A DNA stretch of 47,193 bases from Bacillus fungorum (GTDB taxonomy: Bacteria > Bacillota > Bacilli > Bacillales > Bacillaceae_G). The position numbers and the translations under genes are program-made. Position 1 is the stretch's first letter, and each line of letters begins with the position of its first letter. The DNA lies in contig NZ_NWUW01000030.1 in NCBI RefSeq assembly GCF_002746455.1, forward strand, positions 1-47,193. Reading direction: 5' to 3'. Below are positions 14,759 through 22,940 of the stretch, piece after piece. Under the pieces are notes generated by a model that saw nothing but the letters and a program-made list of their open reading frames with translations, had not been told where the DNA came from and searched no databases.

Positions 14759-16741
14759 ATGGGTAGACTATTAAATTGGTTTCGTGATATGAAAGTAGCA
14801 AAAAAACTACTAATTTCATTTTTTGTCATTTTAATTGCAGCTGTCTCTATTATCGGAGGCATGTCTTATCAAACAGCTAAAAAGAATTTTGAATCACAAA
14901 TTACGAGCAGTGCTCACGACAATATAAAAATATTAGATAATTTGATCAATCAAATGATTGAGGCGAAATTTAATGATGTGAATAATTTTGCACGTGTGAT
15001 TCAAGGGAATATGTATCAAGGGGACAATCAAGATGAATTACGAAAAATGTTATCCCAATATATCAATTTAAATAAAGATATTGAACAAGTATATGTTGCT
15101 GGGAATGATAAGAAATTTGTGCAAGAACCAAATATACAAATGGCAGCGGACTACGATCCAACAGAACGTTCTTGGTATAAAGATGCGGTAGCAAAACAAG
15201 GTGGTATTGTAATTACTGAGCCGTATAAGGCAAAAGGAAATGGACATATTGTCGTAACGATTGCAAAACAAACAGAAGATAAAAACGGTGTTGTAGCGGT
15301 AGATTTAAGTTTAGATGATTTATTAAAAACAACAAAGTTAATCAATATTGGTAAAAAAGGATATGCTTTCATTTTAGATGGGAAACAAAAAATAATTGCT
15401 CATCCACAAGAAAAATCAGGAGATAAGGCAGCTGATTCTTGGGCGAAGAAAATTTACGAAGATAATCATGGTGCTTTTTCTTACTCTTATGGTGATAGTG
15501 AAAAGAAAATGGTATTTGCTACGAATGTAAAAACAGGTTGGAAAATTGGCGGGACGATGTACTCAAGTGAAGTAATTGAAGCTGCTCAACCTGTATTTTA
15601 TAATATGTTAATTGTTATGCTTATCTCATTAGTAGTAGGTGGAACACTTATTTATTTTGTAACACTTTCAATTACGAAGCCTTTAAAGAGATTAGTTGTT
15701 ACCTCTAAAGAAATAAGTGAAGGGGATTTAACTCAAATAATTGAAATTCATTCTAATGATGAAATTGGTCAACTTGCAAAAGGATTTAATGAGATGACTG
15801 ATGCATTGCGGACTTTAATCGGAAGAATTAATACATCGGCTGGACATGTTGCAGCAGCATCAGAAGAGCTAACGGCAAGTGTAAGACAAGCGGGTGAAGC
15901 GACTGAGCAAATTACAATGGCGATGGATGAAATATCGAGCGGGGCAACAACGCAAACAACAAGTGTAGAAAATGGTGCAATGTTACTATTTGACGTAACA
16001 GAAGGAATTCAACATGTAGCAAATAGTTCATCATCAATTAATACGGCTTCTGCTCATACTCGTGAAAAAGCAGAAGATGGCGGAAGACTAGTAGGGAAAA
16101 CGGTAAATCAAATGCAGTCTATTGCAGAATCTGTTTCACAATCAGATGAAGTTATACAGTTACTAAATAATAAATCAAAACAAATTGGTGACATACTTGA
16201 AGTAATTCAAAATATTGCAGATCAAACAAATCTTCTAGCTTTGAATGCAGCAATTGAAGCTGCAAGAGCAGGAGAGCACGGAAGAGGATTTGCAATCGTT
16301 GCAGATGAAGTACGTAAATTGGCGGAGAAGTCTAGCGTATCTTCTAGTGAAATTAGCAAATTAATAGGTGAAATACAAGATGACATGAGTAAGACGGTAA
16401 AATCTATGAGTCATGTAAATGAAGAAGTTCAATCTGGACTTGTTATTGCGAATGAAACGAAGCAAAACTTTACTGAGATTTTACAATCTACAAATGAAAT
16501 TGCAGATCAAATTAAAACGATGGTTGAAACGGCTAATGGGATGTCAAAAGGTGCCAATGAAGTATCTATTTCAGTAGGTCAAATTGCAATGACAGCACAG
16601 AATAATGCGACGAGTACTCAAAACGTTGCAGCATCAGCAGAAGAACAACTAGCGTCCATTGAGGAGATTAGTTCTGCGGCTGGTACATTATCTCAAATGG
16701 CTGAAGAGTTACAAGGGTTAATTGAAAGATTTAAAGTTTAA
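14759..16741 (+). CDS. Methyl-accepting chemotaxis protein with a Cache sensor
   Basis: The 660-residue receptor has a membrane segment at about 16-35, a periplasm-like dCache sensor (about 40-275, with ERSWYKDAVAKQGG and ITEPY typical of dCache_1), and a second membrane segment at about 285-305. A HAMP domain then leads into a long signalling hairpin with the conserved tip ADQTNLLALNAAIEAARAGE and GRGFAIVADEVRKLAEKS. It senses an extracellular ligand, perhaps an amino acid, and controls CheA. Chosen start ATG 14759 follows AGGAGGTTTGTA; the earlier in-frame start lacks a site. Monocistronic with a strong terminator. Confidence 0.95.
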   Translation: MGRLLNWFRDMKVAKKLLISFFVILIAAVSIIGGMSYQTAKKNFESQITSSAHDNIKILDNLINQMIEAKFNDVNNFARVIQGNMYQGDNQDELRKMLSQYINLNKDIEQVYVAGNDKKFVQEPNIQMAADYDPTERSWYKDAVAKQGGIVITEPYKAKGNGHIVVTIAKQTEDKNGVVAVDLSLDDLLKTTKLINIGKKGYAFILDGKQKIIAHPQEKSGDKAADSWAKKIYEDNHGAFSYSYGDSEKKMVFATNVKTGWKIGGTMYSSEVIEAAQPVFYNMLIVMLISLVVGGTLIYFVTLSITKPLKRLVVTSKEISEGDLTQIIEIHSNDEIGQLAKGFNEMTDALRTLIGRINTSAGHVAAASEELTASVRQAGEATEQITMAMDEISSGATTQTTSVENGAMLLFDVTEGIQHVANSSSSINTASAHTREKAEDGGRLVGKTVNQMQSIAESVSQSDEVIQLLNNKSKQIGDILEVIQNIADQTNLLALNAAIEAARAGEHGRGFAIVADEVRKLAEKSSVSSSEISKLIGEIQDDMSKTVKSMSHVNEEVQSGLVIANETKQNFTEILQSTNEIADQIKTMVETANGMSKGANEVSISVGQIAMTAQNNATSTQNVAASAEEQLASIEEISSAAGTLSQMAEELQGLIERFKV

Positions 16742-16746
16742 CAGAG

Positions 16747-16795
16747 GACAGACTATCTCCAAAATAGCAGTATGCTATTGGAGTAGTCTGTTTTT
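16747..16795 (+). terminator. Terminator after the chemoreceptor
   Basis: A long stem, CAGACTATCTCCAAAATAGCA with TGCTATTGGAGTAGTCTG, followed by TTTTTATT. Confidence 0.9.
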
Positions 16796-16937
16796 ATTAT
16801 GTAAAATGAAATGGGATGAAGAGTATCTTTATGATATGTAAAGGTATATTTTGTACAATTCTTGTCGAAAAATAGAGGTATTTGTTAACTTTGTGTTTAA
16901 TTATAATCATATAGAATACAAATAAAAGGAGATTCAT

Positions 16938-17243
16938 ATGGGAGTGTACTGGGGTACCAAAAGACATTCTTGGCTTAGTTATGTCTCATTTTGGTTAAGT
17001 ATTTCGTTTTTTATAGTTTTTTTAATTGAAGTGTTTATTTTAAAAACACTTTCGAATAGTTCAGTGCAAATTGTTAAATATTTTTATTTTATACTTGTAC
17101 CAGTAAACATTTTTCTTAGTTTAAAGTTACTCTTTAAGAAAAATGAAAAGAAAGCATTACCTATTTTTAGTTTCATTGTATCATTATTATTTACAATTTT
17201 AATATTAGTATTAGCGTTAGCAGCTACTGGGAAATTCTTTTAA
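16938..17243 (+). CDS. Small three-helix membrane protein, unknown
   Basis: A 101-residue protein with a polar start (GVYWGTKRHSW) and three membrane segments (about 15-35, 43-62, 75-97) separated by short Lys-rich loops. AAAGGAGATTCAT precedes the start. Monocistronic with a terminator directly behind. No known family is recognised. Confidence 0.7.
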   Translation: MGVYWGTKRHSWLSYVSFWLSISFFIVFLIEVFILKTLSNSSVQIVKYFYFILVPVNIFLSLKLLFKKNEKKALPIFSFIVSLLFTILILVLALAATGKFF

Positions 17244-17273
17244 GGAGAGTGATATAAGTCACTCTCCTTTTTT
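17242..17273 (+). terminator. Terminator
   Basis: AAGGAGAGTGA TATAAG TCACTCTCC TTTTTT. Confidence 0.9.
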
Positions 17274-17485
17274 GTTGTTGCAAGCAAATAATAAGAGGAG
17301 GATGGACCAAAATTAAATAAGAGACAATTCATATAGTAATGAAGAAAATCAGTTGTTTTATATGCAGTTATGAAGCAAATGAATACGGTAAGAACGTTGA
17401 TATATGGTACAATACATATGGATAGTGATAGAGATAAAGGGTATATAAAATACTCATCGTTTTTTAGTAAGAGAGGGGTTATCTT

Positions 17486-17854
17486 ATGCTATACGAGGAT
17501 TTGATGACATTATTTCAAGCAGCTCCGAAAGAAGAAGGTAGAGGCGGCTGGAAATATATAATCCAGGAACGAAATGATAAATATAAAATTGTTGATAAAA
17601 TGTTGAAAAATCAAATGAGTGTTGAATTGTATTTTAATGAATATGATGAGGTGAAAATCACTTTATATAAAGATGGAATGCCTATTTCTACTATGCAAAG
17701 AATTGCCATTTCAAAAGTTGAATTAGACGAAGAGGAAGAAGGGATTCAATTCGTTTTAGAACGTATGCCTAGTCGGATGATTCGGTTACAATTAAAGCCA
17801 TATTTAGCACTCGAAATGGGTCCGTACTGGGAAGTATGTGATGATTGTGAATGA
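17486..17854 (+). CDS. Hypothetical soluble 122-residue protein
   Basis: The product is acidic and contains beta-rich patterns (VELYFNEYDEVKITLYKDG) and a C-terminal CDDCE. The start has AGAGAGGGGTTATCTT. No signal peptide or membrane segment. I do not recognise a family. It converges with the ykvI-like gene over a shared terminator. Confidence 0.7.
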   Translation: MLYEDLMTLFQAAPKEEGRGGWKYIIQERNDKYKIVDKMLKNQMSVELYFNEYDEVKITLYKDGMPISTMQRIAISKVELDEEEEGIQFVLERMPSRMIRLQLKPYLALEMGPYWEVCDDCE

Positions 17855-17858
17855 ACAT

Positions 17859-17894
17859 AAAAGAAGCATCCAATTACATGGATGCTTCTTTTAT
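17859..17894. terminator. Bidirectional terminator
   Basis: AAAAGAAGCATCCA / TGGATGCTTCTTTTA between converging genes. It overlaps the last codon region of the ykvI-like gene. Confidence 0.9.
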
Positions 17895-18931
17895 GTTTTT
17901 TGAAGTTGTTTAAAAGCAATAATTGGAAGTAAAATGATGCTGACCCATCCGATTATAGGATATAGAATGTGGAGTAATTCACTGTAACCAACGTAACTAA
18001 AGCAATAGCTTATTAGTAAAATGAAGAAAATAATATTGTTACTTTTCCAACCGGTGATGGATTGCATTTGTTTTGTCATTCCGAACACATTGCCAACTAA
18101 AGTTGTGAACACTTCACCGAAAATGATAAGAACAAAGAAAAAGTGAAAAGTGGCATTGAATTTCCTTATGACTTCAGCCATTGGAATGTTATATTGATAA
18201 AATTGGTCGACTGATAAGATAGCTAAATGACTACATAATAATATTAAAGAAAGTCCTGCCCCACCTAAAATACCGCCCCATAAAATGGCCTTTCGATCTT
18301 TTACTTCACTGGCTAACGGGACGAGGACGCTTTGGGCGAGAGAAAGATTTAAGGCGACATATGTAATAGGACTAGTTACCCACTTCATATTCCAGCTTTC
18401 TGCAGGAATAGTGTTACTAATAGGAGTTGTACCGTGAAAAAACGTTGTAATAGCAAGTCCGATAATAAAAATCATCATAATAGGTACGACAAGTGTATTA
18501 ACTTCAAAAACACCTTGTAATCCGCGACTACCTATAAGGAGACAGGCGATCACTGTAATGAAAATACCGAGTTGTCTTGGTGAATGAAGTTGCTCTTCAA
18601 ATACCGCTCCAGCTCCTGATAACATAACGCTCGTTACACCAAATAATACGAGTAATAATAGTGTATTTACAACATTTCCAAAAACATCCCCAAATAAGTA
18701 TTTGTTAAATTCTTGTGCTGAAAATGCACCGATTTGTGAGGAGAGCAACATCATCTTTGTGCCAAGCCAAATAAAAAAAAATCCACTTACACATATGCCA
18801 AGTGTTCCATAAAATCCGTTCACTGTAAAAAATTCAACAATTTCTCGTCCAGTAGCAAATCCAGCTCCAACGACTGTTCCAATATAAGTAGCAGCGACTT
18901 TCTTTGCTACTTGCCATTGTTGATTGTCCAT
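17891..18931 (-). CDS. YkvI-family membrane transporter (LeuT-like fold)
   Basis: The 346-residue protein has about ten membrane segments and the N-terminal signature AATYIGTVVGAGFATGREIV, with the unwound glycine-rich helix 1 of the APC/LeuT superfamily. It matches the uncharacterised B. subtilis YkvI group. The substrate is unknown, perhaps an amino acid or organic cation. The start at 18931 follows AGAGGGATAAC. Single gene on the minus strand. Confidence 0.8.
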   Translation of the reverse strand: MDNQQWQVAKKVAATYIGTVVGAGFATGREIVEFFTVNGFYGTLGICVSGFFFIWLGTKMMLLSSQIGAFSAQEFNKYLFGDVFGNVVNTLLLLVLFGVTSVMLSGAGAVFEEQLHSPRQLGIFITVIACLLIGSRGLQGVFEVNTLVVPIMMIFIIGLAITTFFHGTTPISNTIPAESWNMKWVTSPITYVALNLSLAQSVLVPLASEVKDRKAILWGGILGGAGLSLILLCSHLAILSVDQFYQYNIPMAEVIRKFNATFHFFFVLIIFGEVFTTLVGNVFGMTKQMQSITGWKSNNIIFFILLISYCFSYVGYSELLHILYPIIGWVSIILLPIIAFKQLQKT

Positions 18932-19130
18932 GTTATCCCTCTTTCTACTACGATGAGCTTGATTTACTATTATGCATATGTATGAGCTTGGACAATTAGA
19001 CGTATGAACTGTTAGAAATCATACATGAATTAAAAGATATTAGGGAAGTATTAAAGGTGTTAAAACTTTGTTACATATGAGCCAATCGTTCGAAAGGATA
19101 GGAAATGTATGGTAACATGTAATTAGGTTA

Positions 19131-19181
19131 TGAAAAGATAAACATTATGAAAAGATAAACATTATGAAAAGATAAACATTA
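19131..19181 (+). repeat. Three exact tandem copies of a 17-bp unit in the dps leader
   Basis: The unit TGAAAAGATAAACATTA occurs at 19131-19147, 19148-19164 and 19165-19181, and a degenerate start of a fourth (TGAAATGATAA) follows into the GAGGAG site. Each unit contains an ATGAAAAGATAA micro-frame (Met-Lys-Arg-stop) because the unit joins as ..TTATGAAAAGATAA. Copy number could vary by slippage. Confidence 0.9.
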
Positions 19182-19206
19182 TGAAATGATAAGAGGAGTG
19201 GATTGT

Positions 19207-19650
19207 ATGAGTACGAAAACAAATGTTGTTGAAGTATTAAACAAGCAGGTAGCAAACTGGAATGTGTTATATGTGAAACTACATAATTATCATTGGTATG
19301 TGACAGGACCACACTTCTTTACATTACATGAGAAATTTGAAGAGTTTTACAATGAAGCTGGAACGTATATTGATGAATTAGCAGAACGTATTTTAGCATT
19401 GGAAGGTAAGCCGTTAGCGACAATGAAGGAATATCTGGCAACATCTAGTGTGAATGAAGGGACAAGCAAGGAATCTGCAGAAGAAATGGTGCAAACATTA
19501 GTGAATGATTACTCTGCACTTATTCAAGAATTAAAAGAAGGTATGGAAGTTGCTGGTGAAGCTGGCGATGAAACATCAGCGGACATGTTGTTAGCAATTC
19601 ATACAACATTAGAACAACACGTATGGATGTTAAGTGCGTTCTTAAAATAA
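19207..19650 (+). CDS. dps: Dps-family ferritin-like DNA-protection protein
   Basis: A 147-residue-class Dps (Dlp) protein. It forms a dodecamer that oxidises Fe(II) with H2O2 and stores iron. Ferroxidase ligands at the intersubunit site are visible: His29 in HNYHWYV, His41 in FFTLHEKF, and Asp56 and Glu60 in IDELAER, with the same spacing as Listeria Dps. It lacks the Lys-rich N-terminal tail used for DNA binding in E. coli. Start ATG 19207 follows GAGGAGTGGATTGT; an in-frame ATG at 19186 lies within the repeat tail and has no site. Monocistronic. The 17-bp triplicate in front may affect expression. Confidence 0.93.
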   Translation: MSTKTNVVEVLNKQVANWNVLYVKLHNYHWYVTGPHFFTLHEKFEEFYNEAGTYIDELAERILALEGKPLATMKEYLATSSVNEGTSKESAEEMVQTLVNDYSALIQELKEGMEVAGEAGDETSADMLLAIHTTLEQHVWMLSAFLK

Positions 19651-19668
19651 ATATAAGTTTATAAAGAA

Positions 19669-19703
19669 AAAAGCCATTGAAAAATTCTTTCAATGGCTTT
19701 TTT
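19669..19703 (+). terminator. Terminator after dps
   Basis: AAAGCCATTGAA.. TTCAATGGCTTTTTT. Confidence 0.9.
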
Positions 19704-19756
19704 GTGATTTTTCAGTTTTCTTTTATGCTATAATATAGTAAAAAGGAGGCGATGCA

Positions 19757-20212
19757 ATGTTTCGCTTTTTCAAAACTGGAAAAGAAGAGCGTGAAATTAC
19801 GAAAGATGAATTAGAACAAGCGATGGCTAAGTTTCTAGAAAAGAATGCTAATATCGTTTATACAGTATTAGTAAATGATGATTATACAGTAAATTATGAT
19901 TTGTTAAAGCCATATTTACCTGCATTTCCAACAAATCTTTTTCTGATTACGAAGGAAACGCTTGAGGTATTTGAACATACAGAAGAAAACTTAAACCTAG
20001 TTAAAGAAATTGATCTTGTACAAAAGGCAGTAGACCAATATGTAACAGAAAAAGAAATGTTTCCAATTGTAGAAGGTAGTGAAGATCGCCTTATATGCGG
20101 AATGAAACTAGGACCTTACTTAGATCGTATATTAAAAAGAGACTTATATATTTCAGAAAAACATTATTTAGTTTCAAGTAAACCAGACAGAAAAAAACAA
20201 AAGAGTGGATAG
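19757..20212 (+). CDS. Hypothetical protein, possibly DUF3939-like
   Basis: The 151-residue soluble protein has a helical N-terminus (KDELEQAMAKFLEKNANIVY), a middle with NYDLLKPYLPAFPTNLFLIT, and a Lys-rich end SSKPDRKKQKSG. AAAGGAGGCGATGCA precedes ATG 19757. The resemblance to the Bacillus DUF3939 family is from memory. No catalytic motif seen. Confidence 0.7.
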   Translation: MFRFFKTGKEEREITKDELEQAMAKFLEKNANIVYTVLVNDDYTVNYDLLKPYLPAFPTNLFLITKETLEVFEHTEENLNLVKEIDLVQKAVDQYVTEKEMFPIVEGSEDRLICGMKLGPYLDRILKRDLYISEKHYLVSSKPDRKKQKSG

Positions 20213-20220
20213 ATGTATTG

Positions 20221-20253
20221 AAAACAACAATAAATATATTGTTGTCTTTTTTT
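20221..20253 (+). terminator. Terminator
   Basis: AACAACAATA AATA TATTGTTG TCTTTTTTTG. Confidence 0.85.
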
Positions 20254-20419
20254 GTTTATAAAAATATTGATTTTTCATTTTATTCAAATTTATACTAAAC
20301 TTATTGGAAGAAGAGGAGTAATGATTAAGTATTGTTAGCGTGAGTTATATACAGTGATTACAGAATGGTATAAAGGTTTGAGAAATAAATATTATAAAAG
20401 ATTACGGGGGAATCGGTGT

Positions 20420-21364
20420 ATGAAAAATAGTATGACTTACATTCAATTATTGAATGAAACATTACATTGTTATGCAAAGAAAGGAAGTTTGGAAGCATAC
20501 ACTTATATAATGGAGCATGCTAAAGGTATAGTGGGGAATGAGGCACAAATATATAATTTTAAATATGCACTAGCGTGTGCGGCAGGACTTGAAAAAGAAG
20601 CATTATATTTAATGAGAGAGGCCATTATAGAGAAGGGATTTTGGTATGGATATGAGTATTTAATTTCTGATGACGATTTAAAATCCTTACATAAATTTGA
20701 AGAGTTTCAGAAAATGGTTCAATTATGTAAAGAAAGAGAAGAATTAGCAAAGAAAGCAGAACGAGCAGACGTGAAATATATAGAAAGCGAGACAAAAGAA
20801 AAACTATTTATTGCAATGCACGGTGATCAAGAAAATATAGGAATAATAGAACCATATTGGAAAATTGTTTTGACACAAGATTATACGTTAGCTTTACCAC
20901 AGTCTTCGCAAATTCAGTTTTCAGATGGTTTTGTTTGGGATGATATACATAGAGGGAAAGAAGAATTAAAAGAGCATTACGATAAGCTTATAGAGAACCG
21001 TACAGTAGAAAAGTTAATAATTGGCGGTTTTTCTGCTGGTGCCAGAGTAGCTTTGTATACGATTTTACAAAAAGATATAGTTGTAGACGGTTTTATTTTT
21101 ATGGCACCATGGCTTCCAGAGATTGAAGAATGGAATGAGTTGTTGGGCGTACTACAGGATCAAAATATAAAAGGATATATAGTGTGCGGGGAGCAAGATG
21201 AAGATTGTTTCGAATGTACGCAGCAATTTGTACAATTATTAAGAGATAAGAATATAGAACATAAGTATAAAGTTGTACCTAATTTAAACCATGATTATCC
21301 TGAAGATTTTGATGAATTATTAAAAGAAGCTATTGAATATATAGACGGTAAAAGTAATAAGTAG
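20420..21364 (+). CDS. Alpha/beta-hydrolase-like protein with helical N-terminal repeat domain
   Basis: The 314-residue product (start ATG 20420 after CGGGGGAATCGGTGT; the upstream in-frame GTG lacks a site) has two parts. Residues about 5-115 are TPR-like helices (ETLHCYAKKGSLEAYTYIME, YALACAAGLEKEALYLMREA). Residues about 125-310 form an alpha/beta hydrolase: nucleophile elbow GGFSAGAR, acid loop CGEQDEDC, and His in NLNHDYP. It probably is an esterase or carboxylesterase-like enzyme; the substrate is unknown. No signal peptide. Confidence 0.75.
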   Translation: MKNSMTYIQLLNETLHCYAKKGSLEAYTYIMEHAKGIVGNEAQIYNFKYALACAAGLEKEALYLMREAIIEKGFWYGYEYLISDDDLKSLHKFEEFQKMVQLCKEREELAKKAERADVKYIESETKEKLFIAMHGDQENIGIIEPYWKIVLTQDYTLALPQSSQIQFSDGFVWDDIHRGKEELKEHYDKLIENRTVEKLIIGGFSAGARVALYTILQKDIVVDGFIFMAPWLPEIEEWNELLGVLQDQNIKGYIVCGEQDEDCFECTQQFVQLLRDKNIEHKYKVVPNLNHDYPEDFDELLKEAIEYIDGKSNK

Positions 21365-21368
21365 TAAG

Positions 21369-21406
21369 AAAGGGAGATGCATCATAATTGATGTGTCTCC
21401 CTTTTA
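21369..21406 (+). terminator. Terminator after the hydrolase gene
   Basis: AAGGGAGATGCATCA TAAT TGATGTGTCTCCCTT TTATC. Confidence 0.85.
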
Positions 21407-21418
21407 TCTTGCTATTTA

Positions 21419-21460
21419 CCGGGCTGCCCGTAAAACCCCCACAGATTAAAGTTTTACTTT
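21419..21460 (+). repeat. Deletion remnant of a bcr1 repeat
   Basis: CCGGGCTGCCCGTAAAA joins directly to CCCCCACAGATTAAAGTTTTACTTT. These are the two 3' parts of the full element at 40809-40964 with the intervening segment missing. It lies between converging genes. Confidence 0.7.
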
Positions 21461-21464
21461 GTCA

Positions 21465-22466
21465 TTATAAATTAAAGGCATTTGCTAGTAAGCGATAAGA
21501 ATTCAATTTATCTTCAAATTGATGAGTAATTGTGACAATCATAAATTCGTCAGTATTGTACGCTTTACTTAAGTTTGCGATTTGTTCTTTCACAGAAGAT
21601 GGATCACCGACGATCATACGTTGACGATTTTCTTTTATACGGAATAAATCATAAGCGCTGTATGAATAATTTTGTGCAGTTTCGATAGAAGGAGTACCAG
21701 TTGTACGCTTTCCTTGTTCTAGTAATAAGATTGATAAATCTAAACTAGAAGCAATTTTTTCCGCCTCTTCATTCGTTTCTCCGCAAATAACAAAAATAGA
21801 GACGATTGATTTTGGTTTATCTCCTAAATAAGAAGGTTGGAATTGTTCCTGATAAGCCTTCATTACTTCAGGGCCGCCGTATCCGTTTATGAACTGTGCG
21901 AATGCAAAAGAAGCACCTTGTTTTGCGGCAATCATTGCACTCTCTCCACTAGAACCAAGCATCCACATCTCGGGAGATGTGGAAATTAAAGGAGTAGCCT
22001 TTAAATTTGCATAATGATGGTTTTCTGGTACTTGATCATGTAAGTACATTGCAACATTTGCAATTTGTTCTGGATATTGTTCAAGTGAGACCATTTTTCC
22101 TTCTTGTAGTGCGCGAGTTGTAATTGGCATACCACCAGGTGCTCTGCCGACACCAAGGTCAATACGATTTGGATAAAGAGCTTCTAAAACGCGGAAATTC
22201 TCGGCAACTTTATACGGGCTATAGTGCGGTAACATAACACCACCTGAACCAACTCTTATACGATCCGTTTTTGCTGCAATATGAGAAATAAGTATTTCAG
22301 GGCTTGAACCAGCAAGGCTGACGGAATTATGATGCTCAGATACCCAAAAACGTGTGAATCCTAGTTTTTCAACTTCTTGTGCAAGTGTAACTGTATGAGA
22401 AAAAGCTTGGGCTGCTGTACTACCCTCTGAAATAGGTGATTGGTCTAATACACTTAATTTGATCAT
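21465..22466 (-). CDS. LLM-class flavin-dependent monooxygenase (luciferase-like)
   Basis: The 333-residue protein starts MIKLSVLDQSPISEGSTAAQ, the signature of the bacterial-luciferase-like group 1 proteins (YceB/YwcH/YtmO-like). RFWVSEHHNS, RVGSGGVMLPHYSP and LGVGRAPGG are the typical FMN-barrel motifs. It uses FMNH2 from a separate reductase to oxygenate a small organic compound; the substrate is unknown. Single gene. Confidence 0.9.
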   Translation of the reverse strand: MIKLSVLDQSPISEGSTAAQAFSHTVTLAQEVEKLGFTRFWVSEHHNSVSLAGSSPEILISHIAAKTDRIRVGSGGVMLPHYSPYKVAENFRVLEALYPNRIDLGVGRAPGGMPITTRALQEGKMVSLEQYPEQIANVAMYLHDQVPENHHYANLKATPLISTSPEMWMLGSSGESAMIAAKQGASFAFAQFINGYGGPEVMKAYQEQFQPSYLGDKPKSIVSIFVICGETNEEAEKIASSLDLSILLLEQGKRTTGTPSIETAQNYSYSAYDLFRIKENRQRMIVGDPSSVKEQIANLSKAYNTDEFMIVTITHQFEDKLNSYRLLANAFNL

Positions 22467-22546
22467 AGAATATACCTCTCAATCTTAATGTACATCCTAT
22501 TATATATTTACTTACGAAAAATTCGTAATAAAATGCTCAAAATAAA

Positions 22547-22573
22547 AAGTGGATAAATCACATATCCACTTTT
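22547..22573 (-). terminator. Terminator for the 63-residue gene
   Basis: AAAAGTGGATA AATCACA TATCCACTTTT. The stem overlaps the stop of the minus-strand gene and lies upstream of the monooxygenase gene. Confidence 0.75.
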
Positions 22574-22763
22574 AACGTGAAAATCCTCGTTCATAATGAT
22601 TCATTTCGACTACATTTAGAATATATTCGTAGTTATCAATCTCAAGTTTTAGTTGTTCCCTCTCTTTTTTAGATAGATTCTTACTACTAAGTTTTTTGCA
22701 TAGTTGTTGTTTCTTTTCTTCTAAATACTTTTTTGTAGCGTGGTAGTCGTAAGTTTGTTTCAT
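22572..22763 (-). CDS. Small basic helical protein, unknown
   Basis: The 63-residue product (ATG 22763, nine bases after AGGAG; the TTG six bases upstream is too close) is very Lys-rich and helical: KKYLEEKKQQLCKKLSSKNL then SKKEREQLKLEIDNYEYILN, a probable short coiled coil. No membrane segment. The function is unknown. Confidence 0.65.
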   Translation of the reverse strand: MKQTYDYHATKKYLEEKKQQLCKKLSSKNLSKKEREQLKLEIDNYEYILNVVEMNHYERGFSR

Positions 22764-22940
22764 TTTCAACCACTCCTTCTTTGCTGTTGCTATATTATAC
22801 GAAGTGTGAAGTAATGTGAAAGCTATCTCTTATGTATTTTTAGTGAATATTCCACTTGCTATGCTGTTATGTTTATGGGGAGTTATGAATAAAATGCACT
22901 AAACGACTAATGCCCATTTGATGAAGTAAGGGGTGGAATT

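Noticed and set aside
19131..19190. Tandem repeats considered as a CRISPR array
   Set aside because: Units are contiguous with no spacers and only 17 bp long.
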